A DNA stretch of 19,379 nt from Casp-actino8 sp041159745 (GCA_041159745.1 JBEAXP010000019.1:1-19379), one strand, 5' to 3'. Shown: positions 1 through 6,978, counted from the first letter of the stretch. The notes: generated from the letters alone by a model not told the origin. A program made the numbers and translations.

Positions 1-493
1 TCGCCGCCGCGTAGTGACCGCTTCCCATCACCGTCGACACAGCGGCCTTCGACGAGATGTTCACGATTCGCCCGCCGTCGCGCATCATCCGCGCCGCGGT
101 GTTGGTGCACACCCAGATCGAAGTGAGGTTGAGCCGCATGGTGGCGTCCCATTCCTCGCGAGGCAGTTCGGCGAGTGGGGTTTGAATCGGCGAACCGCCG
201 GCGTTGTTGATGAGGATGTCGAGCGAACCGAATTCGTCGATCGCCCGCTGGCAGAGCGCCTGCACCGCGTCGTCGTCGGTGACGTCGGTCGGCACGGCGA
301 TCGCGCGTCCTCCGTTGGCTCGGATGTCACCGGCCACGCGCTCCACTTCATCGGCTCGGCGGGCCGCGCACACCACGGCCGCTCCGGCGCCAGCGAGTGC
401 GTGCGCGATGCCTTCGCCGATCCCTCGTCCGGCTCCGGTCACGATGGCCACGTCATCGCCGAGATCGAACATGCGCCTCACGTTCTCGTTCAC
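1..493 (-). CDS. Short-chain dehydrogenase/reductase (SDR), 3' end cut by window edge
   Basis: This is the N-terminal 164 codons of an NAD(P)-dependent classical SDR oxidoreductase. The glycine-rich cofactor motif TGAGRGIG lies at about residues 19-26, the structural NNAG motif about 95 residues in, and the active-site serine (NISS) is exactly 13 residues before the tyrosine of GHYAAA, as in classical SDRs. The catalytic lysine and the C-terminal half lie beyond the window. I chose the GTG at 493-491 because GGGGGA precedes it by a few bases; an in-frame ATG at 472-470, preceded by GTGAGG, is a plausible alternative. The substrate cannot be told. The gene is divergent from a TetR-type regulator, a common arrangement for a regulator controlling its neighbour. 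Confidence 0.9.
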   Translation of the reverse strand, partial: MNENVRRMFDLGDDVAIVTGAGRGIGEGIAHALAGAGAAVVCAARRADEVERVAGDIRANGGRAIAVPTDVTDDDAVQALCQRAIDEFGSLDILINNAGGSPIQTPLAELPREEWDATMRLNLTSIWVCTNTAARMMRDGGRIVNISSKAAVSTVMGSGHYAAA

Positions 494-534
494 GATTTCC
501 CCCTTGTTCCTCTCGCCGAGGCTCCCCACGAGGG

Positions 535-562
535 AAGTTACCATGAGTAAGAAAGTTGTCGA
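535..562 (-). promoter_or_regulatory. Candidate promoter of the SDR gene
   Basis: On the minus strand TCGACA (562-557) is followed after 16 bases by TAACTT (540-535), resembling a -35/-10 pair with the actinobacterial TAnnnT form of the -10. It lies about 40 bases upstream of the GTG start at 493, leaving a leader that contains the Shine-Dalgarno site. The call rests on pattern only. Confidence 0.4.
538..550. promoter_or_regulatory. Weak inverted repeat, possible TetR operator
   Basis: TTAC (538-541) and GTAA (547-550) form a dyad with five bases between, overlapping the candidate SDR promoter and lying about 55 bases upstream of the regulator's start. The position suits a TetR operator controlling both directions, but four-base arms are short and could arise by chance. 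Confidence 0.22.
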
Positions 563-591
563 ACCTGGTCGGGAGGGGTCGGTTGGTCGGC

Positions 592-597
592 CAGAAT
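592..597 (+). promoter_or_regulatory. Candidate -10 box of the TetR gene, leaderless type
   Basis: CAGAAT ends six bases before the GTG at 604. It matches TAnnnT except for the first base and has the same spacing as five stricter examples elsewhere in this window. It supports GTG 604 as start over the upstream TTG at 556. Confidence 0.35.
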
Positions 598-603
598 GTC
601 GGC

Positions 604-1221
604 GTGACCCGTCCGCTTACCCGTCGCCCGGGACGTCCCGTGGGCGGCCAACTCGATGTGAGTCGTGATGCCGTCCTCGATGCGGCCGAGCTCGTGATCG
701 CCCGCGACGGAGCGAGCGCCTCGATCGACGCCATCGCGGCCGAGGCCGGGGTCACCAAACCGATCGTGTACGACCGGGTGGGGTCACGGGCCGATGTGGC
801 CACCGCACTCGCCGAACGCCTCTCCGAGCGCATGGCCGCGGCCGCCCGGACGGCCCTCGACGGCCGCGGGTTCACCCGCTCGAGCCTGGCGTCGTTCATC
901 GAAGCCAATCTCCGAACCGTGGTCGACCATCGCGAGCTCTTCCTCTATGTGACCGGTGGATCCACCGATCAGACCTCGCTCGGCCGTCTGGTGCTGGCCG
1001 AACAGTCGGTGACTCCGCTGTCGCAGGCCCTCGAAGGGTGGCGCAAGCGCGCGGGTCTCGACCCCTCGGTCGCCGATTCGTGGGCCTATGGGATGGTGGG
1101 GATGCTGCAAATGGCCTCGCTCTGGGTGATCGGCTCGGCTGCGGCCGACCCTCGGGTCGTGGCCGATCAGCTGGCCGAACTCCTGTGGTTCGGCCTGGTC
1201 GGAGAACGCCACCCCGGCTGA
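604..1221 (+). CDS. TetR/AcrR-family transcriptional regulator
   Basis: A 205-residue protein, the usual size for TetR repressors. The N-terminal DNA-binding domain (about residues 20-66) has the family pattern: an AVLDAAELVIARDG helix, then a helix-turn-helix reading IDAIAAEAGVTKPIVYDRVGS. The rest would be the helical ligand and dimerisation domain, whose ligand cannot be inferred. I chose GTG 604 because it follows a -10-like CAGAAT by six bases and gives a short basic arm before the first helix; an in-frame TTG at 556 would add 16 residues. It is divergent from the SDR gene and 70 bases upstream, in the same direction, of the PPOX/dioxygenase/transporter genes, so either or both may be its targets (inference). 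Confidence 0.88.
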   Translation: MTRPLTRRPGRPVGGQLDVSRDAVLDAAELVIARDGASASIDAIAAEAGVTKPIVYDRVGSRADVATALAERLSERMAAAARTALDGRGFTRSSLASFIEANLRTVVDHRELFLYVTGGSTDQTSLGRLVLAEQSVTPLSQALEGWRKRAGLDPSVADSWAYGMVGMLQMASLWVIGSAAADPRVVADQLAELLWFGLVGERHPG

Positions 1222-1266
1222 GCGCGGAATAATTACGGGCCGTAGAAACAGTGGTGTGTCGGGTGT

Positions 1267-1272
1267 TACAGT
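1267..1272 (+). promoter_or_regulatory. Candidate -10 box of the PPOX-dioxygenase-transporter operon
   Basis: TACAGT lies 19 bases before the ATG at 1292, leaving room for a short leader with the strong purine-rich site GGGGGGAG (1281-1288). A -35 is not convincing (GAAACA at 1245-1250, 16 bases upstream, matches only the last three bases). A small dyad, TACGG-G-CCGTA, lies just upstream in the 1222-1291 gap and could be an operator half-site pair. Confidence 0.35.
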
Positions 1273-1291
1273 CCCGTCGAGGGGGGAGAAC

Positions 1292-1789
1292 ATGGGTTCT
1301 CAGGACAGTTACGAAGACCTGACCGAGTGCGCGCTGACGCCCGAGCTCGAGAAGAAGCTCGTCGACTCGCACGGCGAATGCGTGTTCATGTGGGTCAACA
1401 GCCAGGGCGAGCCCTTCGGCGTCGTCATGTCGTACATGCCCAAGGACGGCAAGTTGTGGCTCACGGCGGCCGCCACGCGCAAGCGCATCCCGGCACTGCG
1501 TCGCAATCCGCGTTCGGCGATCTGCATCAACAGCACCGGCGGAAAGATGGGCGGCGGCAAGACCGTCACCTACAAGGGCAACACGTTCATCCACGACGAC
1601 CGCGCCACCAAGGACTGGTTCTACCCCGAGTTCTCGCGACGCCTGCGCCCCGACAACGAAGCGGCCGCGCTCGCATTCCAGAAGTTCCTCGATTCTCCGC
1701 ACCGCGTGATCATGGAGTTCGTCCCCGATTACACGTTGAGTTTCGATGCCGCCCTCATGTGGGCCCGTTCACCCGAAGTCGTCCAGTAA
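1292..1789 (+). CDS. Pyridoxamine 5'-phosphate oxidase (PPOX)-fold flavoprotein
   Basis: A 165-residue protein with the split-barrel pattern of small FMN- or F420-binding PPOX-family proteins. It has a strand with Gly-Glu-Pro at about 39-41, a strand ending GKLWLTAA (53-60), and the basic segment RKRIPALRRNPR (63-74), which in this family contacts the cofactor phosphate just before the next strand. Family members include oxidases and F420- or FMN-dependent reductases, so the reaction is open. The ATG at 1292 follows GGGGGGAGAAC and an N-terminal stretch typical of the family. Only 20 bases separate it from the dioxygenase gene, so the two are very likely co-transcribed. An acting partner on the same substrate or product is inference. 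Confidence 0.82.
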   Translation: MGSQDSYEDLTECALTPELEKKLVDSHGECVFMWVNSQGEPFGVVMSYMPKDGKLWLTAAATRKRIPALRRNPRSAICINSTGGKMGGGKTVTYKGNTFIHDDRATKDWFYPEFSRRLRPDNEAAALAFQKFLDSPHRVIMEFVPDYTLSFDAALMWARSPEVVQ

Positions 1790-1809
1790 CCGAATCCGAG
1801 GAGATCCTC

Positions 1810-3150
1810 ATGTCGATGACCGAAGAAGTTCCCGCTCACCTGCAGGGCAACGGACGCCCCGTCTTCGAGGAGCGCACCCTCACCGATCTGAAGGTGGTCG
1901 GTTCGATTCCGGCCGAACTCGACGGCCGCTACCTCCGCAACGGCGCCAATCCGATCACCGGCATGAGCGACCATCCGTTCTTCGGCGACGGAATGATCCA
2001 CGGCGTTCGCCTCCGTGATGGCAAGGCTCAGTGGTACCGCAACCGCTACGTGCAGACGCCGTTCATCAAGGATCCGTCGATCGACATCCTCGACCCGAAC
2101 GTCACCCTCGACATGCGCTGCTCGAAGGCCAACACGCACATCGTCGGCCACGCCGGCAAGATCCTCGCGCTCGAAGAAGGCCACTTCCCCTACGTGCTCG
2201 ACGGCGATCTCAACACCGTGGGTGCCACCGATTACCAGGGCGTCCTGAAGGGTCCGTTCACCGCGCATCCGAAGATCTGCCCCACCACCGGCGAGATGCT
2301 CGCGTTCGGCTACGCACCGTTGCCGCCCTACCTCACCTACTTACGTGTGTCGGCCACCGGCGAGTTGGTGCAGGTCGAGCCCATCACGGTCACCGGACCC
2401 ACGATGATGCACGACTTCAACATCACCGAGAACTACGTGATCTTCATGGATCTCCCGGCGGTGTTCAATCTCGATCTCGCGCTCGAGGGCAAGATGCCCA
2501 TCGAGTGGAGCGACACCTATCCGGCGCGCCTCGGCGTGATGCCGCGCAACGGCAACGACTCGCAGGTGAAGTGGTACGACGTCAACCCGTGCTACGTGTT
2601 CCACCCGATGAACAGCTATGAAGACGGCGACAAGATCGTTCTCGACGTCGCCCGCTTCGAGCACATCTGGAAGGCCGACGCGATGGACTTCCCGCCGCCG
2701 CTCCTGTGGCGTTGGGTCATCGACACCCGCACCGGCAAGGTCACCGAAGAGCAGATCGACGATCGCTCGGGTGAGTTCCCGCGGGTCAACGACGCCGTCA
2801 TCGGCAAGAAGCACCGCTTCGGATACGAAATGTCGATGGGCAACGCCGGCTTCGGAGAAGTCGACGCCGGCGCCATCTTGAAGTACGACCGCCAGACCGG
2901 CACCCGTACTTCCATCGAACTGGGCAAGGGACGGGTCTCGGGGGAGGCCGTGTTCGTTGCGTCGGCAGCAGCCAAGTCGGAGGACGACGGTTACTTGATG
3001 ACCTACGTCTACGACGCCGCGGCCGACACCAGTGAGTTCGTGATCTTCGACGCGCTCACCATGGCCGCCGATCCGATCGCGACCGTCCAACTGCCTCGGG
3101 TGCCGTTCGGCTTCCACGGCAGTTGGGTACCGGCCTCCGTGGCCAACTGA
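1810..3150 (+). CDS. Carotenoid-cleavage / lignostilbene-type dioxygenase
   Basis: A 446-residue member of the carotenoid oxygenase family: seven-bladed propeller, non-haem Fe(II) enzymes that split a C=C bond with O2 to give two carbonyl products. All four iron-binding histidines are in recognisable context: FTAHPK (His153), MMHDF (His201), VFHPMN (His265) and FGFHGSW (His436). The N-terminal LDGRYLRNGANP and FFGDGMIHG segments are also typical. Length is close to bacterial and plant relatives; no signal peptide is seen. The ATG at 1810 follows GAGGAGAT by a few bases; the open frame extends further upstream but there overlaps the PPOX gene in another frame. Family members act on carotenoids, apocarotenoids or stilbenes, and sequence alone does not choose between them. 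The following genes encode an importer, which may supply the substrate. Confidence 0.92.
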   Translation: MSMTEEVPAHLQGNGRPVFEERTLTDLKVVGSIPAELDGRYLRNGANPITGMSDHPFFGDGMIHGVRLRDGKAQWYRNRYVQTPFIKDPSIDILDPNVTLDMRCSKANTHIVGHAGKILALEEGHFPYVLDGDLNTVGATDYQGVLKGPFTAHPKICPTTGEMLAFGYAPLPPYLTYLRVSATGELVQVEPITVTGPTMMHDFNITENYVIFMDLPAVFNLDLALEGKMPIEWSDTYPARLGVMPRNGNDSQVKWYDVNPCYVFHPMNSYEDGDKIVLDVARFEHIWKADAMDFPPPLLWRWVIDTRTGKVTEEQIDDRSGEFPRVNDAVIGKKHRFGYEMSMGNAGFGEVDAGAILKYDRQTGTRTSIELGKGRVSGEAVFVASAAAKSEDDGYLMTYVYDAAADTSEFVIFDALTMAADPIATVQLPRVPFGFHGSWVPASVAN

Positions 3151-3169
3151 ATCCGGCCGCACACGCGGC
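3120..3169 (+). other. Two small hairpins between dioxygenase and binding-protein genes
   Basis: CAGTTGG (3120-3126) pairs with CCAACTG (3143-3149) across the dioxygenase stop codon, and GCCGC (3156-3160) pairs with GCGGC (3165-3169) over a four-base loop. Neither is followed by a T run, so they look more like mRNA-stabilising or processing elements at a gene boundary than a terminator. Short arms mean chance is possible. Confidence 0.3.
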
Positions 3170-3188
3170 TCACAACTGAGGGGGAAAC

Positions 3189-4517
3189 ATGAAGAGATCC
3201 ACGACAGTGGGCTCGCGGGGGTCGCGACTCGTTGCCGCGCTCATGGCGGGCAGTTTGATCATCGCCGCGTGCGGTGGTGACGACGACGGTGGCAGTTCCG
3301 AACCGGCCGCCACCGAAGCACCGGCCGACTCGGCCGCACCCGCCGATTCGTCGGCACCGGCTGATTCGTCGGCGCCGGCCGATGTGGCCGGTCCGCCGAC
3401 CGGTCCGGAAATGATCGTCGGCATGGTGAACACGGAAGGCACTCCGGGTCTCGACTTCCCGGACATGCGCCGTTTCGCCGAAGCCGCGTTCGAGTACCTC
3501 AACACATCGGGCGGATTCGGCAATCGACCCGTGAAGTTCGAGTCGTGCGTTGCGAAGGGCTCGCCCGAGACGTCGCAGGCTTGTGCTCAGGAACTCGTGG
3601 GCAAGGGTGTCGAACTCGTGCTCGTGGGTCTCGACCTGTTCCCCGACTACAAGACGTACGAAGCGGCCGGCGTTCCGGTGATCGGCATCCTGCCGATTCT
3701 TCCCGGTGACTACACCGCCAACGCGCTCTATCTCTCGGGTGGAACCGCCACGTCGGTGGGTCAGATGGCGACGGTCGCCAAGGAGAAGTTCAACGCGGCA
3801 TCGGTGGGCATCGTGAGTGCCGACAACGCGGGCGCCAACCAGGTGGCGGCCGGCCTCGAGGCGGCTCTCACCAAGGCGGGCATCACGTTCAAGACGGTGA
3901 AGGGCGGCGACAACGAGACCGACGCCGGTTACCAGGGCTTGATGCGCGAAGCATCGAAGGACAACCCCGACCTGTTGATCTCGCTCTACTCCGACGCCGG
4001 CTGCATCGGAACGATGCGCGGCTACGCCACGCTCGGTCTCAGCATCCCGGTGCTCACCACCGGCATCTGCTCGGACGACGACGTGATCAGCGTCGTGGGC
4101 GACGAAGCCACGAACTGGCACTTCCAGGGCGTCGCCCAGGACCGTGAGACTCCCGAGCGCGCCGAACTCCGTCGTGTTCTCGCACCGGTCATCGGTGTCG
4201 CCGAGGACGAAGTGAAGTCGAATGGTCTCGGTCTCGGCGGTCTCGGCTACATCCTCGTGATGTCGCTCCGTGACTACGCCAATCAGATGGTGGCGGCTGG
4301 AACCGAGATGACCGGTCCGAACCTGTTCGACTTCCTGAAGAACACGGAGGGACTGTTCCTGTTCGGTGGCGAGACGCCCATCGAGTGCGGCGCCGTGCCG
4401 GCCTACAGCTCGGTCTGTGCATTCGTGTCCCCGTGGTCGTACTACGCCGGTGACGGCGTGGTGGCCCCGATGGAAGATCCGTTCTACCTCGTCGACAGCA
4501 AGCAGTACTTGCCCTGA
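3189..4517 (+). CDS. ABC transporter solute-binding lipoprotein, branched-chain amino acid (LivJ/LivK) type
   Basis: A 442-residue secreted binding protein. Residues 1-28 form a lipoprotein signal: a basic start (MKRST), a hydrophobic stretch, and the lipobox IAAC, giving lipidated Cys28. An Asp/Gly patch and a Pro-Ala-Asp-Ser-rich linker of repeated hexapeptides (about 44-67) follow, then the two-lobed periplasmic-binding fold starting at MIVGMVNTEGTPG. Segments such as EAAFEYLNTSGGF and SVGIVSADNAGANQVAAGLEAAL match Peripla_BP_6-type proteins. These proteins bind branched amino acids but also amides, urea or aromatic acids, so the ligand is open. GAGGGGGA precedes the ATG. It lies between the dioxygenase gene (38 bases upstream) and the permease gene (45 bases downstream). 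Confidence 0.9.
   Translation: MKRSTTVGSRGSRLVAALMAGSLIIAACGGDDDGGSSEPAATEAPADSAAPADSSAPADSSAPADVAGPPTGPEMIVGMVNTEGTPGLDFPDMRRFAEAAFEYLNTSGGFGNRPVKFESCVAKGSPETSQACAQELVGKGVELVLVGLDLFPDYKTYEAAGVPVIGILPILPGDYTANALYLSGGTATSVGQMATVAKEKFNAASVGIVSADNAGANQVAAGLEAALTKAGITFKTVKGGDNETDAGYQGLMREASKDNPDLLISLYSDAGCIGTMRGYATLGLSIPVLTTGICSDDDVISVVGDEATNWHFQGVAQDRETPERAELRRVLAPVIGVAEDEVKSNGLGLGGLGYILVMSLRDYANQMVAAGTEMTGPNLFDFLKNTEGLFLFGGETPIECGAVPAYSSVCAFVSPWSYYAGDGVVAPMEDPFYLVDSKQYLP
3318..3389 (+). repeat. Four 18-base tandem units encoding an Ala-Pro-Ala-Asp-Ser linker
   Basis: Units at 3318-3335, 3336-3353, 3354-3371 and 3372-3389 encode APADSA, APADSS, APADSS and APADVA. They form the flexible tether between the lipidated cysteine and the binding domain. 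Middle units are nearly identical in bases, so copy number could vary by slippage. Confidence 0.8.
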
Positions 4518-4526
4518 TCGGCATCA

Positions 4527-4601
4527 GCCACTGCCGAGCAACAGCGAAGGGATGCACTCAACATGACTGACTATCTCTTCTATTTGTTGCTCGGCAGTGG
4601 C
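4527..4601. repeat. Perfect 17-bp inverted repeat enclosing the permease start codon
   Basis: The left arm GCCACTGCCGAGCAACA (4527-4543) lies between the binding-protein stop and the permease start. Its exact reverse complement is at 4585-4601, inside permease codons 8-13. The 41-base loop holds the candidate ribosome site GAAGGG (4546-4551) and the ATG (4563). In mRNA this would form a long GC-rich stem (11 of 17 pairs G-C). The right arm is constrained as coding sequence for LLLGSG, a segment usual at the start of LivH proteins, so the left arm appears to be matched to it. A likely role is limiting or regulating permease translation, or ending part of the transcripts after the abundant binding protein. 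Confidence 0.85.
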
Positions 4602-6545
4602 GCCGGGGCGATCATCGCCACGTTCGGCCTCGGCCTGGTCGTCACGTACCAGGGCTCCGGGGTCGTGAACTTCGCCTACGGCGCGGTGGCGATGTGGAGT
4701 GCGTACACGTACGCCGAGTTGCGCAACGGCGCGTACATCTTCCCCATTCCAGGTCTGCCCGATCGCTACCACTTCGGAGAGGACGTCGGCTATCGCTGGG
4801 CGATGATCCTGGCGCTCCTCACCGCCGTGCTCATGAGCCTCCTGCTCTACGCATTGGTCTTCAAACCATTGCGAAAAGCGCCGGCCCTGGCGAACGTGGT
4901 GGCCAGTATCGGCCTCATCATCGTCTTCATCAGCCTCATCGAACGGCGGTTCGAGGACATGACCGCCATTCGTGTCACGCCGATTCTTCCGCGCGAGCCC
5001 GTCACGATCACCGGTGACCTGACCATTCCGCGCGACGGCCTGTGGCTGGCCTTCATCGCCTTCGTCCTGACGGCGGCGTTGTGGGCCGCCGGCAAGTTCT
5101 TGCGAGTCGGCTTGGCCACCAAGGCGGCCGCCGAGAACGAGAAGGGTGCGGTGCTGTTGGGGTACTCGCCCGACTTCCTCGCCGGACTCGGCGGCGTCGT
5201 GGCCTCGGTCGTCGGTGCCGTCGTGGCGATTCTCGCTTCACCGATGATCCAGTTGAACCCGAGCATCTTCACGTTCGGCTTCCTCATCCCGGCCCTCGGT
5301 GCCGCACTCATCGGCCGCTTCCGACTCTTCTGGCCGACCCTCATCACGGGTCTTCTCATCGGCATGGTGCAGTCGATGTTCACCAAGCTTCAGAACGACG
5401 TGAGTTGGTGGCCCGAGTACGGCGCCCGTGAGGGTTTGCCGTTCCTCATCATCATCGTCACGATGGTCGTTCTCGGCGAACGTCTGCCCGAACGCGGCTC
5501 GGTGAACAACTGGCGCCTGCCGTCGGTGCCGGCGGCGAAACTGTCGGCGTTCTCGGTGGGTGTTCCCTTCGTTCTCGCGATCGCGGGTCTCGTCTTCCTC
5601 GGACCGCTGTGGCGGGCCGCGATCATGACGACGATCGTTGCCGCGGTGCTCGCTCTGTCCTTGGTGGTGCTCACCGGATTCGGCGGTCAGACCTCGTTGG
5701 CCCAGATGGCCTTCGCGGGTCTGGCCGGTTTTCTTCTCTCCAAGTTCGCGACGCAGTACGACATTCCGTTCCCGTTGGCTCCGATCCTGGCTGCTCTCGG
5801 CGCCACCGTTCTCGGATTGCTCGTCGGTTTGCCGGCTTTGCGCGTTCGAGGCACCAACCTGGCCATCGTCACGTTGGCCGGTGGCGTGACCATCGCCGAG
5901 TTCGTGTTCAAGAACCCGAGCCTCATCGGCGACATCGAGAGCGGCGGAGCCAAGGTTCCCAATCCGGCTCTCGGTGATTGGGACTTCGGGTTGGTGTTCG
6001 GAACCAAGACGTCGCGACCGGTCTTCGGAATCTTCCTCGCCGTCATCCTCTTGGTGCTCGCCCTTCTCGTCGCCAACGTGCGTCGTTCGAGTTCGGGTCG
6101 CATCATGTTGGCGGTTCGCGGCAACGAGCGGGCCGCCGCGGCCATCGGCATCAACGTCACCGGCGTCAAGATGCTCACGTTCGGACTCTCGTCGTTCATC
6201 GCCGGTGTGGGCGGCACCCTCATCGCCTATCGCTTCGGGGCGGTGTCCGATCTGTCGTACGGGACCATGGCGTCGCTCACCGCATTGTCGGTGGCGTACC
6301 TGGGTGGTATCACCAGTGTGAGCGGTGCGATCACGGCCGGTATCACCGCCACCGCGGGTATCGCGTTCTACGGAATGTCACAGGTCATCGGGTCGCTGGG
6401 AACCTGGGAAGCCTTCATCGGAGGCGTGTTGCTGATCTTCACCGCCATCGCCAACCCCGAAGGAATCGCTGGTGCGATTCGTCAGCAGACTGCGATGGCC
6501 AAGGCCAAGAAGGAACGCGAGAAGGCGGCGGCCGCCGCGAGTTGA
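4563..6545 (+). CDS. Fused LivH-LivM branched-chain amino acid-type ABC permease
   Basis: A 660-residue membrane protein joining two permease subunits that are usually separate. Residues 1 to about 310 are LivH-like: an early LLLGSGAGAI helix, GLVVTYQGSGVVNFAYGA, and the ATPase-contacting segment FLRVGLATKAAAENEKGAVLLG. Residues about 325-640 are LivM-like: GFGGQTSLAQMAFAG, GLPALRVRGTNLAIVTLA, and the second contact segment GRIMLAVRGNERAAAAIGI. About 16 or more hydrophobic segments are visible. It ends in a Lys/Ala-rich tail. The ATG at 4563 begins just before the first helix; GAAGGG lies 11 bases upstream, slightly far, within the loop of a large inverted repeat. It would pair with the preceding binding protein. 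No LivG/LivF ATPase gene follows, so ATPases must come from elsewhere (inference). Confidence 0.93.
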   Translation: MTDYLFYLLLGSGAGAIIATFGLGLVVTYQGSGVVNFAYGAVAMWSAYTYAELRNGAYIFPIPGLPDRYHFGEDVGYRWAMILALLTAVLMSLLLYALVFKPLRKAPALANVVASIGLIIVFISLIERRFEDMTAIRVTPILPREPVTITGDLTIPRDGLWLAFIAFVLTAALWAAGKFLRVGLATKAAAENEKGAVLLGYSPDFLAGLGGVVASVVGAVVAILASPMIQLNPSIFTFGFLIPALGAALIGRFRLFWPTLITGLLIGMVQSMFTKLQNDVSWWPEYGAREGLPFLIIIVTMVVLGERLPERGSVNNWRLPSVPAAKLSAFSVGVPFVLAIAGLVFLGPLWRAAIMTTIVAAVLALSLVVLTGFGGQTSLAQMAFAGLAGFLLSKFATQYDIPFPLAPILAALGATVLGLLVGLPALRVRGTNLAIVTLAGGVTIAEFVFKNPSLIGDIESGGAKVPNPALGDWDFGLVFGTKTSRPVFGIFLAVILLVLALLVANVRRSSSGRIMLAVRGNERAAAAIGINVTGVKMLTFGLSSFIAGVGGTLIAYRFGAVSDLSYGTMASLTALSVAYLGGITSVSGAITAGITATAGIAFYGMSQVIGSLGTWEAFIGGVLLIFTAIANPEGIAGAIRQQTAMAKAKKEREKAAAAAS

Positions 6546-6560
6546 CGGAGACCCGTCAAC
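6541..6560. terminator. Hairpin shared by two convergent genes, overlapping both stop codons
   Basis: GTTGACGG (6541-6548), a four-base loop, and CCGTCAAC (6553-6560) form a perfect 8-bp stem. The permease TGA (6543-6545) lies in one arm and the TGA of the minus-strand gene (6558-6556) in the other. There is no T run on either side, so it is a candidate bidirectional terminator of the U-less kind or simply a transcript end stabiliser. Confidence 0.5.
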
Positions 6561-6978
6561 GACGCGAGCGCCAGATGTCGTCCGACCACAGGCTTCGCAA
6601 TTCACCCGCGATGAAGTCGCTCGTCCAACGCACCATGTCGGCCCACGGGAATTCCGCGCTGGCCATCTCGGTGAACGCCATACCCGCGAGGATCAACTCG
6701 GCGTCCTCGATGTGCACCACGAACTCGCGCGCCGGTTGATCGCGATCACTGGCCGACAGCGGATCAGCCTCGGTCATTCCGAAGCTCTCGTCGGGCCATA
6801 GTTCTTCGATTCGACCCTCCAGCGCCATGATCTCGTCGAGTCGCCACGATCGAGCACCCCACCCCGTGTCCTCACCCCCGAACATCACCAACTGATCGGT
6901 CATGATCCCGAGAATCTGACGGATCGCCGAGGCCGCATCGCGTTCGAGTTGCATCACACGGGGTTCGGTGAGAGCCAT
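6556..6978 (-). CDS. Hypothetical protein, 140 residues
   Basis: I do not recognise this family. The protein is predicted soluble, acidic, with no signal peptide or membrane segment, and rich in helix-forming residues. It starts MALTEPRVMQLERDAASAI, has an aromatic/acidic middle (EELWPDESFGM) and a Trp-rich end (WADMVRW, SLWSDDIWRSRR). The ATG at 6978-6976 gives a compact protein; GGGAAA about eight bases upstream is a modest ribosome site. The open frame extends much further upstream, but that part is antisense to the next genes and has no coding look. It converges on the permease gene and is divergent from a putative lipoprotein gene 117 bases away. I assign no function. Confidence 0.65.
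   Translation of the reverse strand: MALTEPRVMQLERDAASAIRQILGIMTDQLVMFGGEDTGWGARSWRLDEIMALEGRIEELWPDESFGMTEADPLSASDRDQPAREFVVHIEDAELILAGMAFTEMASAEFPWADMVRWTSDFIAGELRSLWSDDIWRSRR

Noticed and set aside
1231..1246. Dyad TACGG-G-CCGTA upstream of the PPOX gene as a terminator of the TetR gene
   Set aside because: A one-base centre cannot form an RNA hairpin loop. It is at most a protein-binding dyad, with short arms that may be chance.
1327..1809. In-frame 161-codon upstream extension of the dioxygenase
   Set aside because: It overlaps the PPOX gene in another frame and is Arg/His-rich. The ATG at 1810 has a good ribosome site and gives the normal family N-terminus.
3009..4121. A 370-codon minus-strand open frame opposite the binding-protein gene
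   Set aside because: It is antisense to a protein with lipobox and clear family features. The His/Arg/Val-rich content is typical of a shadow frame.
4552..4566. Mini-frame MHST whose stop overlaps the permease start (ATGA), possible leader peptide
   Set aside because: The only ribosome site touches its ATG with no spacing, so initiation is unlikely. The same site can serve the permease start at 11 bases.
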